DNA from: Apostichopus japonicus
Lineage: Eukaryota > Echinodermata > Holothuroidea > Aspidochirotida > Stichopodidae
Direction of reading: 5' to 3'
Length of the DNA stretch: 64,000 nt
NCBI RefSeq assembly: GCF_037975245.1
Contig: NC_092563.1
Coordinates: 26,912,960-26,976,959 of the forward strand
Every line of letters begins with the position of its first letter. Positions within the stretch are counted from its first letter, which is position 1. A program made the position numbers and the translations under genes. A model generated the notes under the pieces. It was given only the letters and a program-made list of their open reading frames with translations, was not told the origin of the DNA and ran no database searches. This document shows, in pieces, positions 33,171-44,935 of the stretch.

Positions 33171-34920
33171 AATAATTGTCAAAACTTTGAAAATCTCTTG
33201 TACAATGCTACATGAACTGTTCTGATGTGTAAAACATGGCAAAGAATCACAAAAAGCCGGTCGGCTTTCCGGCTTTTGATTCATTACCCTGTACGATTTG
33301 GTCAATGCTTTAGAGGGAATCAATAACACTTGTAAATTTCTCGTACTGGAAACTTCATACGCTAAGGTTTCGGTATGAAGTTTTCAAAGATGAACCTCCG
33401 AAAAATAAATTTATCTGACTGCTTGATCAACTGTCATCCTGTCGCAAGTAAGGAGATTGCTTTTCAATTTAAGCAATGTCAGAAGTTCACACCATCCATC
33501 ACCACACCATGAAAACACCCTCAGAGGCCAGAGGTGGGTTTGGTACATGCTCAAAAATATCCCGTAAAAACTGCAGCTTTCTTCTTCTTCTTCGTGGGGA
33601 AGGTAAAGTAACTTTTCCTTTTTTTTCTCGATGAGATAGATGAAAACATTTCCTGTATATTTTTTTTCTTTCCTTCTAAATTTGGCCTGTAAGTACTAAG
33701 TCAAGGATTCCTGCTCGTTCAAGTGGACGCTGTCTAATCATCAAATTTATGCAAAGTACACTGTAGCTCAGGGGCTTATTGTCTAAACAGGCTCTCAGCT
33801 CCAGGGGCATAGTTTTTGCCTTTTCTCTTTTATGTAGTTTCATGAGGTAAATTTTGCCTGTCAATTAGGATATCACTTTACAAGAATTGCTCTCTCCATA
33901 TCTAATGTTCTGCAATTCCGTATGAAGCTCATTGATATGATCCAGTGGTGAGATATACTATACTATGAGCATTACATGGGGGAAACGATTTTATTATTAT
34001 TACTATATGATTGTTAAAGTTGATATATAGATCTGATCTACCTGTGAGTCTGCTCTGTGATTTATAGAGATCTCTAATTGATAAATTTATGCCAAATTCC
34101 TTGAGCTTAATGATACTGGTCAATGTGTCTTATATTATATCTGCAGGGATTAAAATTGATAAATAAAGTCACTATTTGCCGGTAAGTTGGTAACAGAAAA
34201 CAAAGAAAAGCATTCCACAGAATTATCACTGTGTTAAAATGTCTACACTTTATTAAAGTAATCTTCTGTAATTGGCTGTACTTTTGTTATAAATGTCCAT
34301 TTCCCAGAACTATATTGTGAAATAATGTCATCTCCTGCACATGTGGCTGTACTCTGATAAGGAAGTGTGCATTGCATGGAACTACAACTAATTAAATTTA
34401 TTACAGTGATTTTCTGTAAGTTAACAAACAACGCTGGATTAGAAATGAGCATTCCACAGAAAGTATTATATAACTGATTAAATAAAATAAATTGATATCC
34501 TATGTCATACTGCACTCTGATCAGAAGAACACATTTCATACAAATATGGCAGATTAAATTCAGTAAAATTATCTGATATCTTTGACTGTTGTCTAATTGG
34601 AAATGTGCATCCAGTGAAACTGATTAAGGTTGATAATGTGGCAGTCTTTCACAGCATTCTAACGTTTTTTTTGTGATTTTTTTGACAGATTCAATGTAAA
34701 CCTATATATAATGCTCTGAAGAGAGTTAATTACTGTAGCCATGTTGAAACTAAAATAATGACTGCCTGGTGATTGATTGAACATTTGCAGCCCGGATTTT
34801 AATGATACTGCTTCATTCAAAAACTTGCTCCATTATTTGAAGAGAGACTGACTAGTAATGCACATGAGTGGTTTTGAATTTTATAGTTTTCAAATATTGT
34901 CAAAGATCAATTTGTTCAGA
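33171..34920. other. Non-coding AT-rich DNA
   Basis: A tight palindrome AAAAAGCCGGTCGGCTTTCCGG lies near 33250. No supported exon. Loosely repeated words (GCATTCCACAGAA, AAATGTGCAT, GTGCATTGCATGGAA) at 34210-34620 suggest an old degenerate tandem array. Confidence 0.45.
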
Positions 34921-34924
34921 GCAA

Positions 34925-35367
34925 CACATTACAAGTATATACTATTAGAGTATATATATAGTAAGTTATATTTAATAGGTCTTCAGCTTCATCAGAGTAT
35001 GTAACTAGTGAGTAATATTAAAATGATCTCTCAGAGTATGTAACTACAGGTGTAGTGAGTAATATTAAATAGATCTTCAGCTTTATCAGAGTTTGTAACT
35101 AGTGAGTAATATTTAAAAGATCTCTCAGATCTCTCAAAATATATCACTAGTAAGTTATATTAAATAGATCTTCAGATATATCAGAGTATGTAACTAGTGA
35201 GTAATATTAAAATGATCTCTCTATGTAACTAGTGAGTAATATTAAAAAGATCTCTCAGAGTATATAACTAGTGAGTTATATTAAATAGATCTTCAGATAT
35301 ATCAGAGTATGTAACTAGTGAGTAATATTTAATAGATTTTCAGAGTATGTAACTAGTGAGTAATATT
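34925..35367. repeat. Tandem repeat of about 45-75 bp, GTAACTAGTGAGTAATATTAAA
   Basis: GTAACTAGTGAGTAATATT recurs about eight times, alternating with AGATCTTCAG or GATCTCTCAGAG words. Units vary in length. The array ends directly at the hairpin and hammerhead-like motif of 35368-35431. Confidence 0.85.
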
Positions 35368-35431
35368 AAGGCTAAATGACACTTGTCATTTAGCCTTTGC
35401 AGAAGATCCTGCTAGGATTGAAACGTCAGGC
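35368..35431 (+). ncRNA. Hairpin plus hammerhead-like motif, copy 3
   Basis: A perfect 13-bp hairpin, AAGGCTAAATGAC-ACTT-GTCATTTAGCCTT (35368-35397), overlaps the 5' strand of a 39-nt hammerhead-like motif (35393-35431). The motif has GCCT, TTGCAGA for CUGANGA, stem II GATCCT-GCT-AGGATT, an intact GAAA, CGTC and AGGC. This is the copy with the best-kept GAAA and cleavage-side strand, but the CTGA box is mutated. As in small Penelope-associated hammerheads, stem III is nearly absent, so any active relative would need a dimer. Confidence 0.5.
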
Positions 35432-35539
35432 CAACTTACTTTAACACATTCTCCTACACATGCAAGCTCTAGTGGATAAGCAGTTTGCTAACAGTTTTAT
35501 TTTATTTAGATATATATATATGTAGGGCATGCATTCCCA

Positions 35540-35685
35540 TCTATCTGTCCGTCCGTCCGTCCGTTCGCCCGTCCGTCCGTCTATCCGTCCGTCTATCCAT
35601 CCGTCCATCGATCCGTCTATCTGTCCGTCTATCTGTCCGTCTATCTGTCCGTCCGTCCGTCCGTCCGTCCGTCTATCTAGGTTGC
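35540..35685. repeat. Tetranucleotide microsatellite (GTCC/ATCT)n
   Basis: Runs of GTCC interrupted by ATCT and ATCC units (CCATCTATCTGTCCGTCCGT). The Ser/Val/Arg-Pro repeats it would encode are meaningless. Confidence 0.95.
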
Positions 35686-36329
35686 TGTTCTTTTTGATTT
35701 GTTTGTTACTTATCATTAATATACTGTGAGGGAGATTTTGAAAAATAAAATAAATAAAAAAACAGCCAGAAAACTGAAGCACTATGACCTCATCAATTTG
35801 AATATAATTGTAAGTTGATCTATATTGGGGGTCATTTCCGGAAGAAGATCCCAGTTTAATAGCGTCATTAATTCAGCGTGCAATATGCAAATGAGGTCTT
35901 AGGTTTAGTTTAGCTAGCGTTAATCATTTTACTGTGTATAGGCCTCTAGTTCAGAATAGGATTTTTGCAATTAGTGACCCAGATAAGAACATTTTGTTAG
36001 ATCTGTTTCAAGCATCACGCTACTGAGTGCCTGAATACACAGGTATAAATATACACTGTATTGGAAAATAAAGAGCATTTAAAGCTCCACGTATGTTCAT
36101 CAGTTGTTGCTTTTACAGTATATACATTGAGCATGCAATACGCTTCAAAGTTTTTTGACAGGCCGGCAAGAAAGAACAGTTGGTTTATTTTTTCCCCTAG
36201 TCTCTCTTTGTCATAAAAAAAAATACTTCTGAAGAAGTAAAGACAATAAAAAATACTTTATATGATTAGTTATGCTAATTTAAAGCATAATGACTAATTA
36301 CGCAGAGAAACAGCCATGTTACTGCTTAA
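35686..36329. other. Non-coding, one octamer-type site
   Basis: At 35860-35930 the words GTCATTAATTCAGCG, ATATGCAAAT (35883-35892, a POU/Oct-type octamer) and TTAATCATTTTA lie close together, a weak enhancer-like signature. Nothing else recognised. Confidence 0.3.
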
Positions 36330-36592
36330 TGTTACCCGCACTCATTATAGCGATCGTGCCTTTTCTGTCGCTGCACCTTCTCTTTTGAACGGACTCCCAT
36401 TTCACGTTTGTGACTCTCCCTACCTATGTATTTTCAAGAGATAACTCAAAACATTTCTGTTTGATTCCTAGTTTCTTTCTTTCCTTGGTTTCCTTTGTCT
36501 CTTTCCTACTTAGTAAATCGCTTTCAAACGCTGTATATTAGTGCTATATAAATGTAATTTATTATTATTATTATTATGATTATTATTAATGA
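36330..36592 (+). mobile_element. 3' end of a CR1/L2-like LINE
   Basis: Translation near 36339 gives THYSDRAFSVAAPSLLNGLP, then FHVCDSPYLCIFKR, a stop, and LKTFLFDS ending in TAG (36469-36471). This is the well-known C-terminus of CR1/L2/Rex-type reverse transcriptases (YSDRSFSVAAP, WNSLP, FK..LKT.LF). The Trp of WN is Leu here and an internal stop is present. A 3' UTR with GTGCTATATAAATGTAA and a (TTA)n/(ATT)n tail to about 36592 completes a 5'-truncated insertion. Confidence 0.85.
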
Positions 36593-38197
36593 GACAGAAA
36601 CCTTGAATTGTGTTTGTAGAGGAATCCAGATCTATATTAAATTATTTCTTTAAATATCTACTTGTCATATTCATGTCTTCTTAATTCTACAATTGGAAAA
36701 ACAGCTTTGAGCTGTAGTTTATCAATGTCTTGTAATGTTGACCAAGTCGTGCAATTGTCATGTGATTGGATTTTCATTTTCCATCTTTAACTACAACCAG
36801 ATGTTTGCCAGCCGGAGGTTACAATCATATATATATATACCGTATATAGCGTACAAGTTTATACTATGCGATTTGTTTAGTGATTAATCCAGTAGAGAAA
36901 AATACCATGTCCCACAGACGTAACAGTGTATCCGGTGAATAATGTTATCTGGTACCACATATATAGGAACATGCTATGCAAATTGGGCAGATTGCTATAC
37001 AATTTAAACTGTACAACTTACTGTAGATGTTTACACTGAATAGTACACAGGGAGGCCATTGTCATTTATAAGATACAGAATTTAGAACCTTCAAAACTGC
37101 TGCACAAAAGACTAACTTTATACCCTGGTCCTTTGTGTCTTCATGTTTAAGTTTTGGAGTGTTCATAGGTGTTTATCCAATGTCATTGTTTTCTGGTGAC
37201 AAGTTAGGAACTACTGCCAAGTTCAAAACTCAAAACTACAAAATAGTTGTTTAATAGATTTTGCACTGTATGACAAAATTGCAATGAGAGCTCTTGATTT
37301 GTAAGTTTCATAGGATGTATTACAATTCATGACGGTGCAAGACAGTCGTAATATCCCGTGTGCATAGATTGCCATAGACATGATGCATGTGAAATAAGGT
37401 GACCTGACCGCCCCATTTTCTGTGGACAATTTCCGCGATTTCATTTTCCTCGACCCTTGCTGGAATAAAAGTGGCCATGGTAATGTCTCCAGCGTCTTAT
37501 GTACAGTCCCTGGAATATTTGTACTTTAAAAGGCCCGGAGTAAACTTCAAATTTCCCCTTTCTTTGGCCTCCATTTAGCTGAAACAGCTTTAAGTACAGT
37601 AAAAGCTTTGACTTGTTGAACTACTACTAATGGATAACGGCAACACAGACGGTTGAATAAATTATGTAGCTGGCTATATTTTATCCGGAAAAACATCTTT
37701 TTGATCTTAGTGATTAATAATACAATGTGTCGTTACCTTCCGAGTTTTTCGGCATTGGATTTTTATATCTTGGACTAAAAGTCTGTATGAGGATGACTAG
37801 GTGTTGTAAACTAACCATTTTCACCGTCATCTTTGAGACACGGAAATACCAAAAGTACTGAAAGGCCCTCAAAATATAGACCTCTATTTCAATGTAGATT
37901 GTCGGTATTTAAATCGGCGGGGTGAGTGCGAAGGGGGGAGGTGAGCGTCAACATCAGCACCACATCCCGGATAACCTGGTGAAAAATACGTACATCCCAT
38001 TATTCAATTGTTAGAACATACCATTTGCAAGGAAGGGAAGCCAACTTTATTCAAATATATCAAGTTTGTCGAATTATGTTCAAACCCTAATAAATTACCC
38101 ACAGGACCAAAACATACATGCTTTTGTAATATATGACTTTAATGATTTTTCCATTCTGTTATGAAACGTTACATTAATACCAAAAGATTATGTAAAA

Positions 38198-38200
<3 letters not shown>
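36593..38200. other. Non-coding, no gene seen
   Basis: AT-rich unique sequence with a short (TA)n run near 36826. No supported exon. Confidence 0.45.

Positions 38201-38291
<91 letters not shown>
38201..38291. repeat. (TA)n microsatellite, about 90 bp
   Basis: Uninterrupted alternating T and A over the whole interval. Confidence 0.98.
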
Positions 38292-38293
<2 letters not shown>

Positions 38294-38950
38294 AGTATTT
38301 ATATATTTATACATCTGGATTCAAGTTCATAAATACATTGCTCATTTAATTATGTGATTCTGCCAATCTGACAGAGATGCTACTCCCAAGGTTGATCCAT
38401 GTAATCATGATCTTGTTGTGTCTAGGATTTACATTGTCGTCGTCGGCGACTGGAGCCTTTGTTTGTACAACACAGTTTGCCCGTGTTACTTCCACATGTA
38501 CAGTAGTACACTGTGTATCGTGTTGCATTTAGTTTTCATCAAATGGTTTATTAGTCATTCGAGTCTTCAGCTAATGTCAAGGATATTGTCACAGAAATGA
38601 ATGACATGAGAATTTGGTGGTTGGTTTTAAAGCTCTCGTCCTCGTTGTCGTCATATTCGATGTTCTAAGTGCAAATGTGATGTACTCCAAAAAGTGCTCA
38701 ATTTTGTCTCTAGTGTTCTCAAAATTTCCTGCTCTTCTCTCCCGTCTCCCCTCTTTTTTTTCGGGCAAAGAAAGCTGGAACCACAACTAGTTCTAAGTGT
38801 ATAGCATTCATTTTAATTGATTTTTTTAAGCAACGAAGTGTTACTTTATCATATACTGTGAGGCTAAAGTTTTTCAATTGACTGTGCTTCAAATCTATAT
38901 TTATAAACTGAAAGTATTTTTAGTTATGTGTTGGAGGATAGACAAATACT

Positions 38951-41010
38951 ATATGGTCAATTCCATGATAAGGTCAACATCATACCAAAAAATTTAAAAT
39001 CATTGTACATTAAAATTGTATAAGTTTCCAATAAATAGAATACTTGTAGTTACTAAAATTAATTTTTTCACCTCCAATACATCATTTGTTTGATTATGGG
39101 GTCGGTAATAACAAATGGTTCCCGTTGTAACTAAATTATGAAAAATACAGTGAAATTTCATTTTGTGCAGATTTGTACATAGTAATCATAGATATCATCA
39201 GTTTTTTGGACTAATTATATTTGCTATAGCATAGTGCTCACTTAATAGCTTCAATTTTTTTTCGACATCAAGGCATTAGACAATAGTGGTGAATTGAAAA
39301 CACCCTCGATTTACTGTCACGCGAGTCACAAAATTTACTGTTTTTTTTTTTTTTCTCCTTGCCTGAACAATAGTTTTACTCCAAATAATGAATATCAAGT
39401 CTTCACATAGATACCAAAAGGATTACTGAAATTTGCTTTCCAGAAGATATTCAAATTTTGCGGAAAATCACCCTTTACGAATGTCACGCGAGTCACGTCA
39501 CGCGAGTCACGTCAATTCAACATAGTGTTTCTACCTATTTACTGTGTGTTGGACTAATTATATTTGCTATAACATAGTGCTCTATTAATAGCTTCAATTT
39601 TATTTTGACATCAAGGCATTAGACAACAGTGGTAAATTGAAAACAGTGAACACCCTCGATTTACTGTCACGCGAGTCACAAAATTTACTGTTTTTTTTTT
39701 TTCTCCTTGCCTGCATAATAGTTTTACTCCAAATAATGAATATCAAGTCTTCACATAGATACCAAAAGGATAACTGAATTTTCCTTTTCAGAAGATATTC
39801 AAATTTTGCAGAGAATCACCCTTTACGAATGTCACGCGAGTCACGTCACGCGAGTCACGTCAAATCAAGATAGTGTTTCTACCTATAAACTGTGTGAAAA
39901 TAACAGGGATGTTATAGTTTGATGAATGAATCACTGATTAAAGATATCATATCTATGCATTCCCCTTTAATTAAGACAACTTGAATAATATGGGCACACA
40001 TAATGCAACTAATTATAATAATTTCATTTGAAAAATCATGAATATTTATTCGCAATATAATGCCTATTTTATCACCACATTTGGAAAGTTAGCACATGTC
40101 ATTGATTTTTTAGTAATATGCTAAAACATCATCTATATTTGTAGCTGGCAATGCCATGTGCTATGACTTGACAACCTTAAGGTTTTAACTGCTCAATCAT
40201 TCCCAAAATCCTATGAGCGAATGTATCTTCTCAAATTTTACACTTTTGGTTTATTCAAATATGACAAATGAAAATGGTAATTTGAATCACATTTTGATAG
40301 ATCAGTTTCTTCTATAACTTTCAAATTAGTGACTTCAACAGACTAAATATTGTTATAAATATTAATTGACAAGATATATTGCCTGAACAACTGTATTACC
40401 CGTACAGTACATTACCTACTGTCTACAGTAATGAAGGTAACTCGGGGACATTAATATCATCTGGACATTCCCAAGGGAAGTACCTTTTGGACACTTTCTA
40501 GACCAATGAATGTTATATTTCACTATGCAAGATCTATACCTTCGATTCACTACTGCATCTGGTCTAGAACTATACGAAAAGTGAACTTGTCACGCGAGTC
40601 ACGTTTTCTTGTCACGCGAGTCACAATACATCTTCATCGTTATTTTCATGCGTTACAACATTTTTTCAAAGTTGCATAGCAATTGAGGTAGAGGTGTTTT
40701 TCATCTTCGGTATGATTATAAAAAGTGATTGGAAAAATTTTAATAAGACATAAGAAATCGAACATTTGTGTGTGCATTCTGATTTTTGCTAATAGTAACT
40801 GTCACGCGAGTCACGTTTAGTTTTTTGCCAATTTCACCCCCAATACTTGAGGTATAAATATTTTTGGTCTACTGTTGTAAGCATTAGGCATACCTTCACT
40901 GACTACATGAATGCTTTTCTCCCAGGTAATTTTTTTATTTGTTTAATGATATGAAATAGAGAGGAATTTTAGTAAAAATGTCACGCGAGTCACCATGGAA
41001 TTGACCATAT
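38951..41010. mobile_element. 2.06-kb inverted-repeat element with GTCACGCGAGTCAC iterons
   Basis: The left end ATATGGTCAATTCCATG (38951-38967) has a perfect reverse complement at 40994-41010. Between them the 14-mer GTCACGCGAGTCAC occurs ten times on the plus strand, at 39316, 39483, 39497, 39666, 39831, 39845, 40589, 40611, 40801 and 40980. The last copy touches the right TIR. An internal 343-bp tandem duplication (39206-39548 and 39549-39891) accounts for some copies. No open frame encodes a transposase, so it would be non-autonomous. Iterated motifs near the ends usually bind a transposase. I do not recognise the superfamily and could not define a target duplication. Confidence 0.6.
39206..39891. 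repeat. 343-bp tandem duplication inside the iteron element
   Basis: TTGGACTAATTATATTTGCT starts at 39206 and at 39549. Both units continue through TAGCTTCAATTTT, GACATCAAGGCATTAGACAA, TTACTGTCACGCGAG, a T-run, ATAATGAATATCAAGTCTTC and end with two adjacent GTCACGCGAGTCAC motifs. Confidence 0.92.
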
Positions 41011-41455
41011 CCTTTACCTTGTTCGGGTACGTTACAAGGGAGGCCATGGGTGCAATATATGTTGGTGCAGGTGAAAGCGGTGGACGAGAGAGGAACTCTC
41101 TCATGTCATGTTTGTGCATTGTATACCTCCTGTCCTCCTTATCCTTCCAAAAAAGAAGAGTTTATTCTTTCCTTCTCAATACATTGCTGGAAGGGACTTG
41201 AAACATTCATTCGCTCAATTCCAAGTTACTCTTGTTACTCAAGTTACTCAATACTTCAAGTTACTCAATTCCACGTTACTTCCAAGTTACTCAACTTCCA
41301 AGTTACAATACAGGCATTATGAATGTTTATGTTTATCTCCCTTAACTGTATACTGTTTGAAAATAAGTTTGGAGGGGAAAAGGGTGATTGATGTCAAGTA
41401 TAATATGGGAATATGCAATATGTTGGTGGGTAGGTGGGTGGGTGGATTTACTTCA

Positions 41456-41651
41456 CTCCTCTCTTACCTGTCTCCTAAATTCGGTAAATTCGGAAGGGAG
41501 AGAGGGTGCGCGGTGACCTATGGGAGAGGTCACCGGGGTGCAGTGCTAAAATTATACCAGTGGCGTCTAGGTAGACTAGGAAATGTGCGTAAGTGTTGTA
41601 GGAGACTGGTAAGTATCGTCGTTCGTAAATACCCAAACCAGTGAGTTTTGG
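41456..41651 (+). mobile_element. Miniature DIRS derivative, about 196 bp
   Basis: The left-terminal TTTACTTCACTCCTCTCTTA and CCTGTCTCC are followed, after a 90-bp centre that includes GGTGACC and GGTCACC, by the right-terminal order GTGTTGTAGGAGACTGGTAA, CGTTCGTAAATACCC and AAACCAGTGAGTTTTGG. Both DIRS termini are thus joined with no coding interior. Confidence 0.68.
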
Positions 41652-41699
41652 TGTATATGGGTATCATCTTATTCATTAAGTTGCCAAATGCATGAAGTA

Positions 41700-42885
41700 T
41701 GAGTATTGTTATGAGTATCAATACAAATCCCCTCGCTGTGAGTATTAGTGTGAGTATGAGTACAATTCCCCTTGATGTGACTACGAGTACAAGTACAACT
41801 CCCTGATGTGAGTAGGAGTACCAATCCCCTCCATGTGAGTACGAGTACAAATACAATTCCACTCGATGTCAGTATGAGTACCAGAACAATTCCTCAATGT
41901 GAGTATGAGTACCAGTGCCAATTTCCTCAAGTGAGAATGAGTACCAGATCAATTCCCTCAATGTGAGTATGAGTACCAGTACAAAGCCCTTGATGTGAGT
42001 ATGAGTACCAGTACAATTCCCTCAATGTGAGTATGAGTACCAGAACAATTCCTCAATGTGAATATGAGTACCAGTACAATTCCCTCAATGTGAGTATGAG
42101 TACCAGAACAATTCCTCAATGGGAGTATGAGTACCAGTACAATTCCCTCAATGTGAGTATGAGTACCAGAACAATTCCCTCAATGTGAGTATGAGTACCA
42201 GAACAATTCCCTCAATGTGAGTATGAGTACCAGTACAATTCCCTCAATGTGAGTATGAGTACCAGAACAATTCCTCACTAGGAGTATGAGTTCCAGTACA
42301 AAGCCCTCGATGTGAGTATGAGTACCAGTACAATTCCCTCAATGTGAGTATGAGTACCAGAACAATTCCTCAATGGGAGTATGAGTACCAGTACAATTCC
42401 CTCAAGTGAGAATGAGTACCAGATCAATTCCCTCAATGTGAGTATGAGTACTAGAACAATTCCTCAATGTGAGTATGAGTACCAGTACAATTCCCTCAAT
42501 GTGTGTATGAGTACCAGTACAATTCCTCAATGGGAGTATGAGTACCAGAACAATTCCCTCAATGTGAGTATGAGTACCAGAACAATTCCTCAATGGGAGT
42601 ATGAGTACCAGAACAATTCCTCAATGTGAGTATGAGTACCAGAACAATTCCTCAATGTGAGTATGAGTACCAGAACAATTCCTCAATGTGAGTATGAGTA
42701 CCAGAACAATTCCTCAATGTGAGTATGAGTACCAGTACAATTCCCTCAATGTGTGTATGAGTACCAGTGCAATTCCCTCAATGTGAGTATGAGTACCAGA
42801 ACAATTCCTCAATGTGAGTATGAGTACCAGTACAAAGCCCTCGATGTGAGTATGAGTACCAGTACAATTCCTCAATGTGGACGAG
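41700..42885. repeat. 31/32-bp minisatellite (TCAATGTGAGTATGAGTACC)
   Basis: About 37 units of the form CAATTCCCTCAATGTGAG, TATGAGTACCAG, A/T-A. Unit length alternates through loss of one C (TTCCTC or TTCCCTC). Divergence increases toward the left edge. Confidence 0.93.
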
Positions 42886-43690
42886 TATAATACAGGCAAA
42901 TATTCCAGAGTATGAGTACAAATCTGTGTGGATGAGTACAATACAGGCAAATATTCCAGAGTACAGTATGAGTACAAATCTGTGTGGACGAGTACAATAC
43001 AGGTAAATATTACAGAGTATGAGTACAAATCTGTGTGGATGAGTACAATGCAGGCAAATATTCCAGAGTATGAGTACAAATCTGTGTTGATGAGTATAAC
43101 ACAGGCAAATATTCCAGAGTACAGTTTGAGTATAGATCTGTGTGGACGAGTACACAGGCAAATATTTCAGAGTACAGTATGAGTACAAATCTGTGTGGAT
43201 GAGTATAATACAGGCAAATATTACAGAGTATGAGTACAAATCTGTGTGGATGAGTACAATACAGGCAAATATTACAGAGTATGAGTACAAATCTGTGTGG
43301 ATGAGTACAATACAGGCAAATATTCCAGAGTACAGTATGAGTACAAATCTGTGTGGACGAGTATAATACAGGCAAATATTACAGAGTATGAGTACAAATC
43401 TGTGTGGATGAGTACAATACAGGCAAATATTACAGAGTATGAGTACAAATATGTGTAGATATGAGTACAATATAGGCAAATATTCCATAGTATGAGTACA
43501 ATTCTGTGTGGACGAGTACAATACAGACAAATATTCCAGAGTATGAGTACAAATCTGTGTAGATGAGTACAATACAGGCAAATATTCCAGAGTATGAATA
43601 CAAATCTGTGTAGATGAGTACAATACAGACAAATATTCCAGAGTATGAATGCAAATCTGTGTGGATGAGTACAATACGGGTTAATATGAA
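42886..43690. repeat. 51/56-bp minisatellite (GAGTACAAATCTGTGTGGATGA)
   Basis: About 15 units of the form AGAGTATGAGTACAAATCTG, TGTGGATGAGTACAATACAG, GCAAATATTCC. Four units are 5 bp longer because AGAGTATGAG reads AGAGTACAGTATGAG (or AGAGTACAGTTTGAG). The 17-residue periodic open frame on the minus strand (298 codons, 42778-43674) follows from the 51-bp period and is not a gene. Confidence 0.94.
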
Positions 43691-44395
43691 TTTCCAGAAT
43701 ACAAGTACAGACCCTCTTTCCAATTCTGCTGTACTTTTTATTTCAAATTTGAATTATGGTTTTTTCATAATTTCTCATTTTACTGCACGTTATTAGTGTT
43801 GTTTTTTGATTGAATTTAATCAATTTTGGTTGAAACGCAACCATATGTTTACATCTTAAAAAAATTCACGATATATTTATTTATGAATTTATCATGATCA
43901 ATTCATCAAAAAGTCATCACTTAAAAGTACAACCCTTCAAGTTCACCAGCTTATGTATAGTCAGATGTACAGTGCTCTAGATACAGTATGCCAATATACG
44001 TCAACATGTTGTATACACTTGCGGAATGAAAACCTGGATTGGCTAATTTGCTTGGTAATAAAATTCAATTTTGCAATGTGCAGTACGCAACGAAACAGGA
44101 ACAGAGGTAGTTTGGTTTCCAGCCTGAGAAAAACCCAACCATCAACTATATGTAAACTGATGTAATGCGATGCACACAAACTCTCACAACAGAATTAAAA
44201 GAAGAAAATTAATGATCAAATTATGTCTGTTTTGTTTGGCAGGTATCATGCTTAATGTAGGTTATATCATTTTGTCAATATCATATGTAGTACCACTAGG
44301 AGATTATTATTGGGTTTTTTTATTCACATTTTAAGGTGAACATAAATAACATTGCTAATAAACCTTCATTGGTTTTAGATTTTTCTGAGCAACGC
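43691..44395. other. Non-coding, no gene seen
   Basis: AT-rich spacer between two minisatellites. No exon recognised. Confidence 0.45.
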
Positions 44396-44404
44396 CATAC
44401 AACT

Positions 44405-44935
44405 GTTCATCAAAGACATCTCCATCACATACGGCCATCACAGACAGCCATCACATATGGCAATCACATGCGGCAATCACTTAGGGCTATCACATACAGT
44501 CATCACAGATGTCTTCATCAACTATGGCCATCACAAAAGGCAATCACATTTGGCCATCACAGATGTCTCCATCACATAGAGCCATCATAACTTAGGCCGT
44601 CACAGACGTCTTGATCCCAAACTGCCATCACATATGGCCATCACATTCGGTCATAACATATGGCCATCACATACGGCCATCACATATGTCATCACAGACG
44701 GCCATCACATGCGGCCATCACATTCGGACATCACATACGTCTCCATAACATACGGCCATCACATATGTCGTCATCACATATGTCGTCATCACATACGACC
44801 ATCACATACGGCCCATCACATACGGCCATCACAGACGTCTCCATCACATATGGCCATCACATATGGTCATCACATATGGTCATCACATAAAGCCATCTCA
44901 TACAGCCATCACGTACGGTCATCAAATGTGGCCAA
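44405..44935. repeat. 12-bp minisatellite (CATCACATATGG)
   Basis: Roughly 40 variable units of CCATCACATA plus CGG or TGG, interspersed with CAGACGTCTC units. Periodicity is 12 with frequent 11 and 15 bp steps. Confidence 0.92.

Noticed and set aside
38161-38349. 62-codon frame of Ile-Tyr repeats
   Set aside because: It is a (TA)n microsatellite.
41108-41644. 178-codon plus-strand frame
   Set aside because: Its second half is the mini-DIRS at 41456 and its first half is low-complexity AAGTTACTC repeats; no domain.
42778-43674. 298-codon open frame on the minus strand
   Set aside because: 17-residue periodicity equals the 51-bp minisatellite unit; no unique sequence is encoded.
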